A DNA stretch of 64,000 bases from Desarmillaria ectypa (Eukaryota > Basidiomycota > Agaricomycetes > Agaricales > Physalacriaceae): positions 992,001 to 1,056,000 of the forward strand of contig JAUDYN010000008.1 in the NCBI GenBank assembly GCA_030407005.1. The letters are read 5' to 3'. Each line of letters starts with the position of its first letter. Position 1 is the stretch's first letter. Positions 23,601-34,123 of this stretch are shown here, piece by piece. The notes beneath the pieces were generated by a model, which ran no database searches, was not told the DNA's origin, and was given only the letters and a program-made list of their open reading frames with translations. The position numbers and the translations under genes were made by a program.

Positions 23601-24002
23601 CTATCCAAGAACCAGCTCCCACTTCCACCGCTTGAACTACTTGAGAAACCTCGTGGACCCATTACGACACCGGTTCGCGAGCCTGCGCCCAAGCAGAAGC
23701 ATCCCAAGGAGCTGGTTGACTTGAATCATATTCAGATCAAACCCAAGTCGAGGATACCCAAGAGGATACCGCCAAGGAGACTTGTGGAATTGACTCATGT
23801 CAGCCCAGAGAAGCCGGCCGAACCTGTTCGTGTGAGGCAACGAACGAGTAGTGGAGGGAGTGTCAAGGATCTTGTAAAGGGATTCGAGGCAATGGAGAAG
23901 GAAAAGAAGATCACTGGCACGGATGAGTTGAGGAGAACGAGGAGTTTCAATGATACTAGATCTAGGGTTCAGACGCAAGCGCGACCCAAATGGAGGCCTT
24001 GA
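20659..24002 (+). CDS. Large disordered, probably nuclear protein of unknown function
   Basis: I do not recognise this protein. The start ATG sits in a strong context (GCCGCCATGG) and opens MENLNPSLYSTTPRLDLRQL. Four main exons (20659-20792 region, 20846-22302, 22358-22829 and 22892-24002) splice in frame to a protein of about 1,000 residues. It is rich in Pro, Ser, Thr, Asp and Glu, with many SP/TP sites and basic clusters such as KERDRKRRRRT. Two ordered-looking patches stand out: SNVWTKDEWKLLDMCFTEER, with flanking GDRVYIPGSPVITLEGLL, and a C-terminal pair KELVDLNHI and RRLVELTHVSPE. An acidic stretch carries a repeated QI/VREMSI motif near 21920-22030. The composition suggests a phosphorylated nuclear scaffold, but this is inference only. 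Confidence 0.7.
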
Positions 24003-24226
24003 AGGTCAAGTTTTTCATATTTTGTATGAGTTATAGGTGTTATGATAGAATGGCTAGGTAAAGATTTATGATATGTCCAAGCTTTCTTGTGTTTATTATA
24101 CTGTATATATGCTGTGTTAACAGTCGTTGATTACTCTGAATCCTTTACTTTGCACAACGCCTACGGTTTCATGAAAATCTAATGTATTGAGATGGGTACG
24201 TGTAGTGTAAATGCAATCGACGTCCT

Positions 24227-25815
24227 TTACTTCACAGAGGTCGCAGGAGACTGGCCTTCCTTGCCTTTCTCTTCTTTACCCTCCGGCTTCGGAGGCGCGC
24301 CCTTCATTTGGTCGATAGCGTCCCACAGATTGCTGGGTACTTGATCCGCCATCATCTGCCGATCCTGCTCCAGCAACTTGTCGAGCTGTTCCCGGTTTTT
24401 CTCTATGTACGCCTGCTCCTCCAGGTAGTTGCGCTGGGCCTCCTTCCGCTTCTGCTCAAGGTAGGTCAGCGGCACAGGCTCAGTCTGGCTGCCCAGGCCA
24501 AACATAGCGGCAAAGGGATTCGGGGAACCTTGTTTCTTCTTCTTCCATTCCTCGACATGCCTCTGCTTTCCCTCTACCTCTTTCTTGGCATATTCCAACG
24601 GGATATTCTTCCCTTGGTAAGCCGTTATGATGGGACGGACGTCGGTGGGTTTGTAGATGGCTATTGATTCTAGGAAGGGGATCATAGCTACCAGTCCTCG
24701 ATCGTTTTGGTTTCCGTTCCATTTGGGTAGTATTATTGCGTTTTCCGGATGGGTGGAGACATGTTCTGGATCTGTGTCGAGTACAACGACTTTTGACAAA
24801 TCGCGATTAAGATATGATAAGTCCTAGGCAGGGGTTATCTACGATCGTTCCGTCATCGTGTCGCTTCTTACCTTTACAACATGCCCGTTCAGCGACCTGG
24901 TAGCTTCTCGGTGGAGACGGTGGGATATGAAAAATCCATACTTGTCAAGTTTATCGAGTATAGGTGCGGCCGTCTGCGGATGGTCGTTGAAAAAGGAGCC
25001 TAGAAGAGTAGCCGACACGCACATAAAGATGTTGAGTAGTAAATATCACTACCTCATAAAATTGCGAGATATAAGCAAGGAAATAATCCACGCCCGGTCG
25101 TTTTGCGGTTCGCCATCCATGCTGACGCTAGGGTAGGATTTTAGACGATGACGATAAAAGCACCAAATGGACAAGACGTACATCCCATATCGAAGAAACT
25201 AGTAGGTCGTCGATGGATACTATTAGTGTATATGGTTTTTGGTGTGGTGCTGGATACGGGGGAGGTAGAAGTTCGGGCCATGCAGGTTCACTGAAGTACT
25301 GGTGCAGTGAGGAAAATCGTTAGACTTGAATTTACACGAGCCAGCAGCACGCATACCCCCAGCATATACTTGAACCGCGCCTTCGTTCTTCCCCATCGTG
25401 TCGAAGGAGCATTTTCGGAAGTCTAAGGAAAGATTATTGGGAGCCGGGGACAAATATGCCAACAACGTACCAATCTTTTGTCCTTCAATTCATCTTCACT
25501 CCAGTCTCTCGACATGTATGCGACATTGAATCCAAACAGCACCGCCAATAGAACTGCTGAGATCCTTCCTACCTGTTTCCGCTGAGCCTCTGCAGATGTT
25601 ACCGAGTCCCTGGACCGTGCACCAGTCCGCCGAGGCTCTTCCTGTTCTTCTGTTGGCAAAATATCAAGGCTGGGGAATGAGCTGGAAGTCGGCTGAGGCT
25701 GCTCTTGTGCATTTTTCTGTGGAGGCTTCGGGGGCACTGGAGGCATCTGAGACATACATCGTGCGGCATATCCGACGGAACGTCGCGCAATGGGCCGCGA
25801 AAGAAGAGCGAACAT
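24227..25815 (-). CDS. TIM50: TIM50, receptor subunit of the TIM23 presequence translocase
   Basis: This is the mitochondrial inner-membrane protein that receives precursors emerging from the outer-membrane pore and hands them to TIM23. The N-terminus is a basic presequence ([20 protein letters not shown]), then a Pro/Gln-rich linker and a membrane segment ([18 protein letters not shown]). The HAD/NIF-like domain reads [75 protein letters not shown] and [20 protein letters not shown]. These cross introns, all GT..AG. As in other Tim50 proteins the HAD active-site motif is degenerate (SIDDLLVSS). A long helical tail with charged repeats follows ([20 protein letters not shown]). It is divergent from PCNA across 195 bp. 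Confidence 0.93.
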
Positions 25816-26010
25816 GAGGGTGAATACAAGGAAAATATTCCAGATCTGTGTATGACCGTATTTGTCTCAGAAGCTGTCGGCATAACGGGTATGATACGCC
25901 ACCGTTATGTGTGACGTGACGGCCCGTGAGGACCCTGCGAAAAATCGACGCGTCTCTCTTTCTTACCTACCACCCACCATCCAAACGCGTCTTTTCCCTT
26001 CCCGCCCACC
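25816..26010. promoter_or_regulatory. Bidirectional promoter TIM50/PCNA with two ACGCGT boxes
   Basis: This 195-bp gap separates divergent start codons. ACGCGT occurs at 25948-25953 and 25985-25990, about 60 and 25 bp upstream of the PCNA ATG, with a C/T-rich tract between them. ACGCGT is the MBF/E2F-like MCB element controlling S-phase genes in yeasts. Placement beside PCNA makes the same role likely, but that is inferred. Confidence 0.6.
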
Positions 26011-27349
26011 ATGCTCGAGGCGAAACTCCAGGAAGCCAGCGTTCTCAAGAAACTGTTAGATGGTGGGGTCTCCATTATATCGCCATTTGACGCGATTGCT
26101 GACCCTTCTTGCAGCTATCAAAGAACTCGTCACCGATGCCAACTTTGAGTGCAATGAGGAGGGCATCAACCTCCAGGCGATGGACAACTCACATGTCGCG
26201 CTTGTCGCCGTGTTACTGGAAGCCCCCGGCTTCAAGCGGTACAGATGCGACCGACCAATGCCTCTGGGCGTGAACCTTGCCAGCCTCACCAAGGTCCTCA
26301 GATGCGCGAAAGACGATGACGAGTGTACAATCAAAGCCGCTGATGAAGCCGACGTGCTGAATCTGGTATACGAAGCCAAACGTAAGTGGCTAACACGTTC
26401 TGCGTCGCTTGGTGTTGCGTGCTGACAACAACTGGCAGACACGGACCGCATAGCAGAATATGACATGAAACTGATGGACATTGACTCTGATACACTTGGG
26501 ATACCAGAAACCGACTATGACGCGCGCGTGACAATGGCGTCCGCTGAGTTTAGCAGAATCGTGAGGGACCTGTCCTTACTCGGCGAAAGTGTGCGGATCG
26601 AAGTCAGCAAGGAAGGCGTGAGGTTTGCCAGCGACGGAGAAGCTGCCAATGGGAGCGTGATTTTGAAGCCTACGGAGGGCGTTGGCAAAGTGCCGAAGAA
26701 GGACGAAGACGCCGAGGAAGAGGCAAATGACGACGACGACGACGAAGATGGGGAAGCTGAGGACGGTGAGGACGGAAAGAAGATTAAGAAAGAGAAGACC
26801 AAGGTAAAAAAAGAGAAGAATACCGAAGATGTCGAGATGGAGGGCGAAGAGGAAAACGACAATGAGAACTTCAAGCCGGAGGGGGACGACGATGAAGAAA
26901 AGGACTCCGATGATGAGGAGAGCGGAAAGAAGAGAAAGAAGAAGGTTTGTCGAGTCGCGCTCACCTGCATTCCACTTCACTAACATGCACTGGTCATCAG
27001 CAAGCGAACGGAGCGAGCAGCAAGAAAGCCAAGACCGTGCCGTCATCTTCGAAAGGGAAGGGGAAGAAGAGGGAAAAGGATGACGACAAAGACTTTGAAG
27101 GCGTCATCATTGAGTTGAACCAGCACGTCTCACTGACGTTCTCACTCAAGTACTTGGTCAACTTTTCCAAGAGCCAGAGTTTATGTGGGAAGGTACAGTT
27201 GATGATGAGTAACGATGTACCGCTGCTGGTGAGCTGTTCCAAGTTTCTTTATTCTGGATTGAACTGAATATCGTGGATTGCAGGTGTCATATGAGTTCGG
27301 GCAAGGGCACATCCGGTACTACCTCGCACCAAAGATCGGAGATGATTGA
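26011..27349 (+). CDS. PCNA: PCNA sliding clamp with a large acidic/basic insertion
   Basis: This is the homotrimeric DNA sliding clamp for replicative polymerases and repair factors. The exons are 26011-26062, 26115-26381, 26439-26944, 27001-27228 and 27284-27349. They sum to 1119 nt and 372 residues, against about 260 in most eukaryotes. Canonical parts are [100 protein letters not shown] and the C-terminal [14 protein letters not shown]. The extra mass lies between [18 protein letters not shown] and VIIELN (about residues 185-306). It is a run of Glu/Asp blocks alternating with Lys-rich [14 protein letters not shown] and KKRKKK, crossed by the intron at 26945-27000. The insertion falls in the loop that in human PCNA is short (about residues 186-195). 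Frame is maintained throughout and charge is balanced, so a sequencing artefact is unlikely. Confidence 0.95.
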
Positions 27350-27757
27350 ACATAGGGATCTTCAAAAATTTCAACCTATCTATCATAATGTCTTCTCTTT
27401 TCTTTCTCTTCGCCTATGTTGTGTTATACAGTATATCTGTCTGATTGCCGCAATAACAATGTTTTGTGTCTCATCCAGCCGTTGCTTTGATCACTACCCT
27501 TTAGTAATATGCTTTGTCGCAAGTGAAGATTCACTTTATCATGAACCCAGGTAACGCAGACTTGGACGCGGCTCTATGCTGGTTTCAATAAATTTCACCC
27601 GTACACACTTACCTTCTTCTGGATACAACTTCACCCATTCGGAAGAGTCAGGTTTTTTGTGGGATATAAGGTCAATATGGATTTGGAACTGCAAGTCAGG
27701 TCGTTTAAGATGAAGCAGTGAGACTACAGCTACGACGCACAACGTTCCTCCCCTCCT
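27350..27757. other. Spacer between PCNA and the LysM gene
   Basis: This is the 3' spacer between converging genes. It contains short open frames only, and nothing beyond probable 3' untranslated sequence was recognised. Confidence 0.4.
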
Positions 27758-28162
27758 TCAGATGCAATCAGACATGCGAGCTGTTGCGGCTAGCCGAGTG
27801 GCTCGGGGAGGCGCTGTTACGGGGAACACAGAGCCTTTACAGCCCCGAACGACAGGTTAGCAGACATCTAGACGAATCCACGACCGTGGCTCACATCACC
27901 AATCTGCAAATTGTCGCAATCGATACCAGGATTGGTGGCCTCGAGCCGGGAGACGGAGGTCCCTCCTTCGGTGGCAATGTCCCAGCAGGTATTGTTGGAA
28001 ACGACGATATGGGTGTATCCTGGAGTTCCATCATCGCACTTGGCTTTGACACCTGAGGTGGGGGGGAATGAGTGGGAAGGAGAAGCGGATATGAAGAAAC
28101 GCACTGGCACTCATGGCCACAGCCGCGATGAAAGTAACGAAGATAAAAGCACGAGAGAACAT
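27758..28162 (-). CDS. Small secreted single-LysM protein
   Basis: This is a predicted secreted chitin/peptidoglycan-binding protein of about 100 residues. Exon 1 encodes a signal peptide, MFSRAFIFVTFIAAVAMSAS. After a 46-nt intron (donor GTGCGT, acceptor CCTCAG), exon 2 gives VKAKCDDGTPGYTHIVVSNN and TCWDIATEGGTSVSRLEATN. It then gives PGIDCDNLQIG, a LysM domain with three cysteines. A further intron joins to SVFPVTAPPRATR and the stop at 27758-27760. The position and spacing of YTHIVVSNNTCWDIA and NPGIDC match fungal LysM proteins. Single-LysM secreted proteins are often studied as effectors or as cell-wall binding proteins. Which applies here is unknown. The last exon is the least certain. 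Confidence 0.75.
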
Positions 28163-28469
28163 GTTTGAATGTAGCTTTTGGTGCTGGGATGCAGAGGATG
28201 GTCGGGTGGCCCTTTTATACGCAAGTGAAAGTAGGAGAAAATCCTTTTGCAACATGGACAGGACTTGGTCTTGTTTCATCGTCGTCCCGTGGTAGTCACA
28301 TTGAAGGCTAGTGTCTGCAGACTAGAGGAAACTATAATAGAGGTCAGATTCTTGAGCCCCGTTTCGTGCTGCGATCAACATGGGCGAACACGAGTTGGAA
28401 CTAGAAGCAACATATTGAAAATAATCGTTCCGAAAAGATTTGCCTAGTACGCAAAGTGGGTCTCAAGTT
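28163..28469. other. Promoter region of the LysM gene
   Basis: Spacer upstream of the LysM start codon. No coding sequence is supported. Short open frames on both strands lack motifs. Confidence 0.35.
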
Positions 28470-29085
28470 ACTGCTTAAAATAGGAAGGATTATGCGAGGG
28501 CGGCAGCATGTCGGACTTGTAACGATAGAAATTTTTACGGACGCTGGAGAATATCTGGTTGGTGTAGACTTGCGTGGCGGAGCCATACACGAAATTTCCT
28601 TTCAACTTGGTGAGTGAAGTTCATCACAATATACCGAGAGATCCGGGTGCAGAGAGTGACCTGAACACGCTGGTGACTGGAGGAACACGTTCTGGAAAGG
28701 AATCGAGGAGGAAAGAAAGTCCAGCCGGGGCGACTGACTCTTGGTCACGTTACTTACGCTCACTTTTTTGCCTTGAGTCAACTCCATGTACGGTCGGCCC
28801 CATGGCCTTCAAACTGCAACTCCTCATTATATTGGCTGTCCTTTGTGTCAAATAAAACATATCTACCCTCTCGTTTCTGAACCACTAGCCATCCACGTCT
28901 AGCAGATGCCGGAATCCGGATATCTGTGACTGTGTCCCTTCTAAAATAAGTCGTAGGTGCTCTTCTCCAACCGTCGTGGAGCAGTCGAAGAGCTCAGATG
29001 TGGAATATGATTTAATTGCACCATGCCATAATCCTAGTATCAAGTGCAACAACTCGGTTTGGTACGGTGTTCACAAACTTCCATG
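28470..29085 (-). pseudogene. Unrecognised, probably frameshifted gene
   Basis: Three minus-strand stretches look protein-coding but do not join cleanly. First, about 28910-29065: TPYQTELLHLILGLWHGAIK and continuing EEHLRLILEGTQ. Second, in another frame without room for an intron, about 28790-28935: DIRIPASARRGWLVVQKREG and RYVLFDTKDSQYNEELQFEG. Third, about 28475-28620: KLKGNFVYGSATQVYTNQIF and continuing to SDMLPPSHNPSYFKQ and a stop. The middle frame has a donor (GTACATG near 28790). The shift between the first two stretches suggests a +1/-1 frameshift, so this is called a possible pseudogene. An overlapping-exon artefact is the alternative. The family is unknown to me. Confidence 0.4.
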
Positions 29086-30010
29086 TTGTTGTTCAGCTGT
29101 GGTGAGTACCTAGAGTCGTGTTGGTACACACGCTCTGCTACCGGCTACATGGCGGTGCCGTCACCATGTTACAAGGTATTCTATCTTTTCGTTTCATCGT
29201 GATGAGTTTATGTGACGTTTCCTGATCTGTAAGGTATTACTTGGCTTATGTGAAGGCGCTCTTTTTGTATCTATCAACGTTCTACCCCAAAGAGAGCCCA
29301 CGCTGCCATATCGTATATCAGACAAGGAAGCGTATTGACATCTGGCTGCAGCAGCATATACTACCCAGCTGATATCAATTTAGTCGTAGATTGCTTTGGC
29401 TGGCGGTCTCCTCTAATATTATCACTGGATATCGGACCTCGATTCACTCTTTGTAGTATCTCTATTTGTCGTTCACATATCTGACCGCTTCCGCAACATT
29501 GGGTCTGTCATGTTCCTGTCACTGTCTTCTCCCCGCAGTTTCCGTCGCGTATACAACACCAGACTGCTTAGGTTGTGAGTACCTGGTTACGTTGCCGAAG
29601 CTGACTAGCAGAATTCAACGTTACAGATAGATATCCATATTCACCAATTTGGGAGGGATCTTAGCCATATCACTGTTCTTGCCGCCACACCGAAATTACA
29701 CCACCACAATCTATATTTCAACCTCAACCTTGCACTTCTCCAATAGACCTGTGGTTGGTTCCATGGAAACGTATGCGACAAAGTGAAAGAGCCTATACCC
29801 TGCGATAGGGAAAATTTTTGTATTTCATTATTAAGCACATTGATCCAACGAGACTACTTCTAAATCTCTATAAAGGTGCAATGAAAGTCATGTTCCAGCG
29901 GCAAGAAAGAACGTCACGAAACGTCGTATACCCTAAAGGACCGAGTCGTATCGAAAAGAGGGGAGTTTGTGAGCATGGAGCAAGATTTTGTCTTTCTGCG
30001 ATAATACCAT
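29086..30010. other. Unassigned region downstream of the desaturase
   Basis: About 0.9 kb with no recognised gene. A GTATTC...GTAAG intron-like stretch at about 29175-29233 on the plus strand flanks short open frames (LHGGAVTMLQ, then VLLGLCEGALFVSINVLPQ), but no further exons were found. Confidence 0.3.
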
Positions 30011-31835
30011 CTACTTGTCAACAATCTCGATGCCCGAATCACTGGCGGTTGTATCGTTGAATACAGGTCGCATCTGCGCCAATCCATGGGCATTCTTGTA
30101 GAAGATAACATCACCTTCATCTTCAACGAACTAGTAGGAACACAAGTCAGTTCGAAAAGTAAAAGTGGCTCTGACTTTTGAACGTTACCTTGCATTCCTT
30201 GTAGACGCGATACACCTCAGCCCAGCCACCAGGGCGGCCATCTAATCGGGTGTGCCCGTTTGCCCGAAGCTTCTTCTTGAGTGCAGCGCTCGCTTCCCAA
30301 CTGGATTCCGGGACCGTCAATTCATCGTACATCAAATCGTTCATAAATAACTCACCTGCTGTAGTGGGGTATTTTGCTCGCTACGTGATGAAGGATGTGT
30401 GTCTCCGAGATGCCATGAGTAGCGTGAGCTCCGATCCAACCCATGACACTGCCCAAGTCACCGAGCAGGCTACGATCCAAAGTAGCTAGAGCACCCCGAG
30501 GGAAGGTGAACTCAGGCGCGCGGTAGTGGGGAAGAAGGGGATCAGTATGCTGGAGGAAGGTGATCAGGACAAGCCAGTGGTTGACCCTGCACTTAATCTA
30601 TCAATGACGTTGATGCAATACAATGAAAAGATCCAAACCAGAGGTACGGAACGAGATAAAGGCGGAAAACGGTCGGCAGGCCCCAGTTATGGATGGAAAA
30701 GCCGAGACCAACCAGCCAAAGACCAATGCCAATGTTCGACCAGATAATCTGGTTGTAGTGGTGAGCACCGAACATTGGGGCACTGGGATTGAAGTCTATT
30801 CACACATATGGGTTAACTGATACATAATAATTGTGACAGGACGCACGGCTTGTACCCTTGGGATACCTTTTTTGACCGGAAGCATTTTTGATCAAATACA
30901 TCCACCAACCGCCGAGCTGATCGAACATTTGTTTAAATGAAAACTAACATCTGAAGATACCGGAATGCTTACCAAGTAGCTAGCCGCTCCCATCATAGCA
31001 CCGATAGGAGAATCTCCCAGCGCTTCCCACATTTCCCGCTTGACCTCCTCCGTGACTCGTGAACCAAGCAAGTCTTCCTTAGCACAGTCCAATGGTTTGA
31101 GCCCTGCTTCCGAGCGCGTCGAAGGCACAAAAACCTGATCCAAGGTCATATGGCCAGTAGATGCGTGATGCTTAGCGTGAGTGATCCGCCACGCTTGGTA
31201 CGGAACGCCAAGCCTGTTAAAACGGAACAATCCAAGTCAAAAAAAGAACCTCAGGGGCCACACCACGTGTGCAAACATTTTTTTTCCTCCATTGATGAAG
31301 GACTTTGACAACGTACATGGATGGAGAAGGGTCGACTCACCCTGAATGCAAGACCCAACCAACCGCAGTATTGACCGCCTTGGAATCGGAGAACGCTTGG
31401 TGCCCGCACTCGTGCGCAATGACCCAAAGACCGGTGGCGAAGAGACCCGTCCAAAAGCCGTACAGCGCCCAGATAGAGAAACGTGCGAGGGGATAGAGAA
31501 CAGGATGGGGCAACGTGATAGCATCTGCATTGACAAAGGAGTCGACATATGTTGCTAGCGTGTAGAGGGCCGCAATAACGATAAAGTCCCAGACACTGTA
31601 TTGTTATGTTAGTCGCAACGAACAAATGATGCCGAGACACACGTACATGTAGACGGACGACCTTAGCGCCGACCGCTTGTGGCAATGGGCACTGTAATTC
31701 TGCAATGAATACCATTATTCAAACGAGTCTTGACACGATAACTCACGGAATTGCACTGAGTAAATCCTTGACCGTGAAGTCGGGCACCACAAAGGCCTCC
31801 TGTTCGACGACGGTATCTGCAGCGTCGGGCGTCAT
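30011..31835 (-). CDS. Delta-12 fatty acid desaturase
   Basis: This is a membrane-bound acyl-lipid desaturase of the endoplasmic reticulum that converts oleic to linoleic acid. The three histidine boxes are present in the right order: [26 protein letters not shown] and [14 protein letters not shown]. The N-terminus is [20 protein letters not shown], and conserved text includes [24 protein letters not shown] membrane segments ([20 protein letters not shown]), [35 protein letters not shown] and [13 protein letters not shown]. The last residues are SGIEIVDK with the stop at 30011-30013. The boxes and the [13 protein letters not shown] block fit the delta-12 rather than the delta-9 class. There are several introns. 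The exon around 30520-30830 is the least well resolved. Confidence 0.88.
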
Positions 31836-32159
31836 GGCGGTCGATAGAAAAGGCCTCGCTCTAATCTAAAAAACCAGAGGCGTAGGAAAAGGTGCTCTAT
31901 AGGAAACAGAGGGAACGGAAGGATGGTAGAGGAAAGAAAGACAGGAGCATTTTGTTCAGGTTGGGGTTTCTTATGGGGAATACGGCGGAATTCCGGATTT
32001 TGCCGGCGAAATTTTAGTATTATGGGGGACCAAACCGGGCCCTGCAAGATATATTTGGCCGGGCCAACCCAGAAAGCTCCAATTTCTGATACTCCTACAC
32101 GCTTTACAATTTTAAAAAATGGTACGATAAATATATAGGCGGCCTCGGAGCGTTCACTC

Positions 32160-34123
32160 TCATCGGATGACTCCAAGTTGCTCTGCGACGCCTTCCAAAA
32201 AGGCAAAGCCATCCTATCAGCGAAGTCGTGAGATACGGCGACAGGAAAATGTCATTAACTTGAAGGCGCACCTTTGTTACAGTCCGTCCGTTGCTGCGGT
32301 TCGTAACTCTACCAAAGTCTTCTATCATAGCAGCAAGCTGCTTGTTGGTAGAAACTGCACCCACTTCACGGCGTAGCCTCGCCACAACTCCCAGTTTTGC
32401 GAACATGGGCTCCCGATTTTGGTGGACATTTTGTGACCTTGATCTTGATGTTCTTCAATAGAAATGTCCGGATTGAAAGTTGATCAATACCGCAAATGAT
32501 GTGGTCAATGTGGCGCTTACCTTAATGGCGTCACGTCAAAAACAGAAGGATCCTCGAGCTGCTTATACAACGCGTCAAGGAATGCAAAACCTTCTTTGGT
32601 TAGACTGCGGGAAGTATAGGACTTTAATACACGCGAGAACTCGAAGACAATATCCGATAATGTCGCGTTATCAGTGGCGGCTAAGGCTTTCTTCGTGAGT
32701 TTATTCAGTCTCTGGGCCTTTGGCGTAGCAAGGTTGCCGGTATCATCCTCCGAATCGCTACCGATGACAATACAATGATCAGGCTCAGGTTTATGAGCCT
32801 CATGTCTGGCCTTTTGAACTGCGTTGTCAATGTTGCGCCTGTCGCCAAGAACGACGCGGTCTCCAAGGTTGAGATTTCCTAGGCCGTTCAATATCTGCTC
32901 CATTTCTTCTGGTGCTGGGGCAGCACTACGACGAGGGGTACGAACGACCCTAGGTGTGGGAGGCTGCAATAATGGGTGCCTGTCAGCTGGGCTCATCAAG
33001 ATCACAGTTGTGCATGTGCTCACCGGCCATATGAAGTCATCACTTGGCGGAAAACCTTGTGAAATAGCAAGTTCCCTGAATTCATTTATCCACCGTCCAT
33101 AATCAGGGCACTCCATGAATTTTAACCGTCGGCAATATCTCAAAAATTCTTCGAATTCTGAGGGCATTCCTTGACAGAGATCTTCAGGGTGGGCGGTTCT
33201 CTTCATTTTCTTCAATCGCTCATGTGCATCGTCTGTCTTTGGGATGCCATTGCGTGTCCAAGGCAGACCGCGAGGTGTGAGCAAGTGAATGAACATCAAA
33301 GCGGCTGCTTCCATGTCATCGCGCCGCGACGGGACTAGAAACACTTCAGTGTCAGGTCAGAAGAATAACGAATCACTGGCTGACCCTTTCCGCGGCAGTG
33401 AACACCGACAGAACTATTCGCAAAAGTAAATGGAAGTAATATCGAAAACAGTGGCGTCTCCGCACCTAAACCAGTAGTTCCCGATAAAGTCTCGCTTTTC
33501 TTTGCTTTCAGGTATATGACGGTGGGTGCGTGGATCAATATAACGTTTCGAGAAACCAAAATCAATCATATAGATGGTGGTCTCGTTAGGCGGAAGGCCG
33601 ACGGTGCAATTAGCTAGTTGGATATCCCGATGAAGAATGCCTCGAGAATGCATAAACTCCAGCCGTGCTATCTGGATATACTTAGGACGATGATAACAGT
33701 AGAAGAAAACGTCCAACATACCACTTGCATAGCGATGCAACAGGCACTCCTCAGATCTATCGTTTCTTTCCCACTCTTACGATACAAGCTGTCTAGACTG
33801 GATCCGAGAAGATCGATGGCAAGATAATCCCACTTTCCTTCTACGCCAGCCGCCCAGAGAGTAGGCATGCCCTTCCCGCCTTGCAAGGAAGGGTAGAAAT
33901 GTCGTTCATATCGGTTGGTTGGACACTCATGATTCACGTCCTGGACCTTGAGGGCGACAATCTCACCATTGTGGATGTTCTGAGCGCGCCAAATCGAGCC
34001 TGGGTGGATAGATATATATGTGTGTAGGAGGTTGTAGGTGCATTGCAACACACCTGAATACCCCGACCCGAGATTCTCTCCCAGCCACCAATTCCCGATG
34101 ATATTTGGTGGACGCGCAGCCAT
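32160..34123 (-). CDS. Casein-kinase-1-like protein kinase with duplicated C-terminal module
   Basis: This is a CK1-clan kinase of a family expanded in agaricomycetes. Its start is MAARPPNIIGNWWLGENLGS, followed by GSIWRAQNIHNGEIVALKVQ. Other conserved stretches are AIDLLGSSLDSLYRKSG, LEFMHSRGILHRDIQLANC, IYMIDFGFSKRYIDPRTH, KEKRDFIGNYWF, VPSRRDDMEAAALMFIHLL and PSEFEEFLRYCRRLKF. The catalytic loop reads HRDIQ, where most kinases have HRDxK. The exon at about 32518-32975 ends in TPLR exactly at a good donor (AGGTAAGC). It can be spliced to TSRSRSQNVHQNREPMFAKL, then to DGFAFLEGVAEQLGVIR and a stop at 32160-32162. The tail then contains two related modules: SLTKEGFAFLDALYKQLEDP and TVTKDGFAFLEGVAEQL. 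If that splice is not used, the protein stops at 32517. Confidence 0.82.

Noticed and set aside
26515..26970. Long Ser/Phe-rich open frame antisense to PCNA
   Set aside because: It is the reverse complement of the acidic/basic insert codons (GAN/AAR read as Ser/Phe), with no start context or splice structure of its own.
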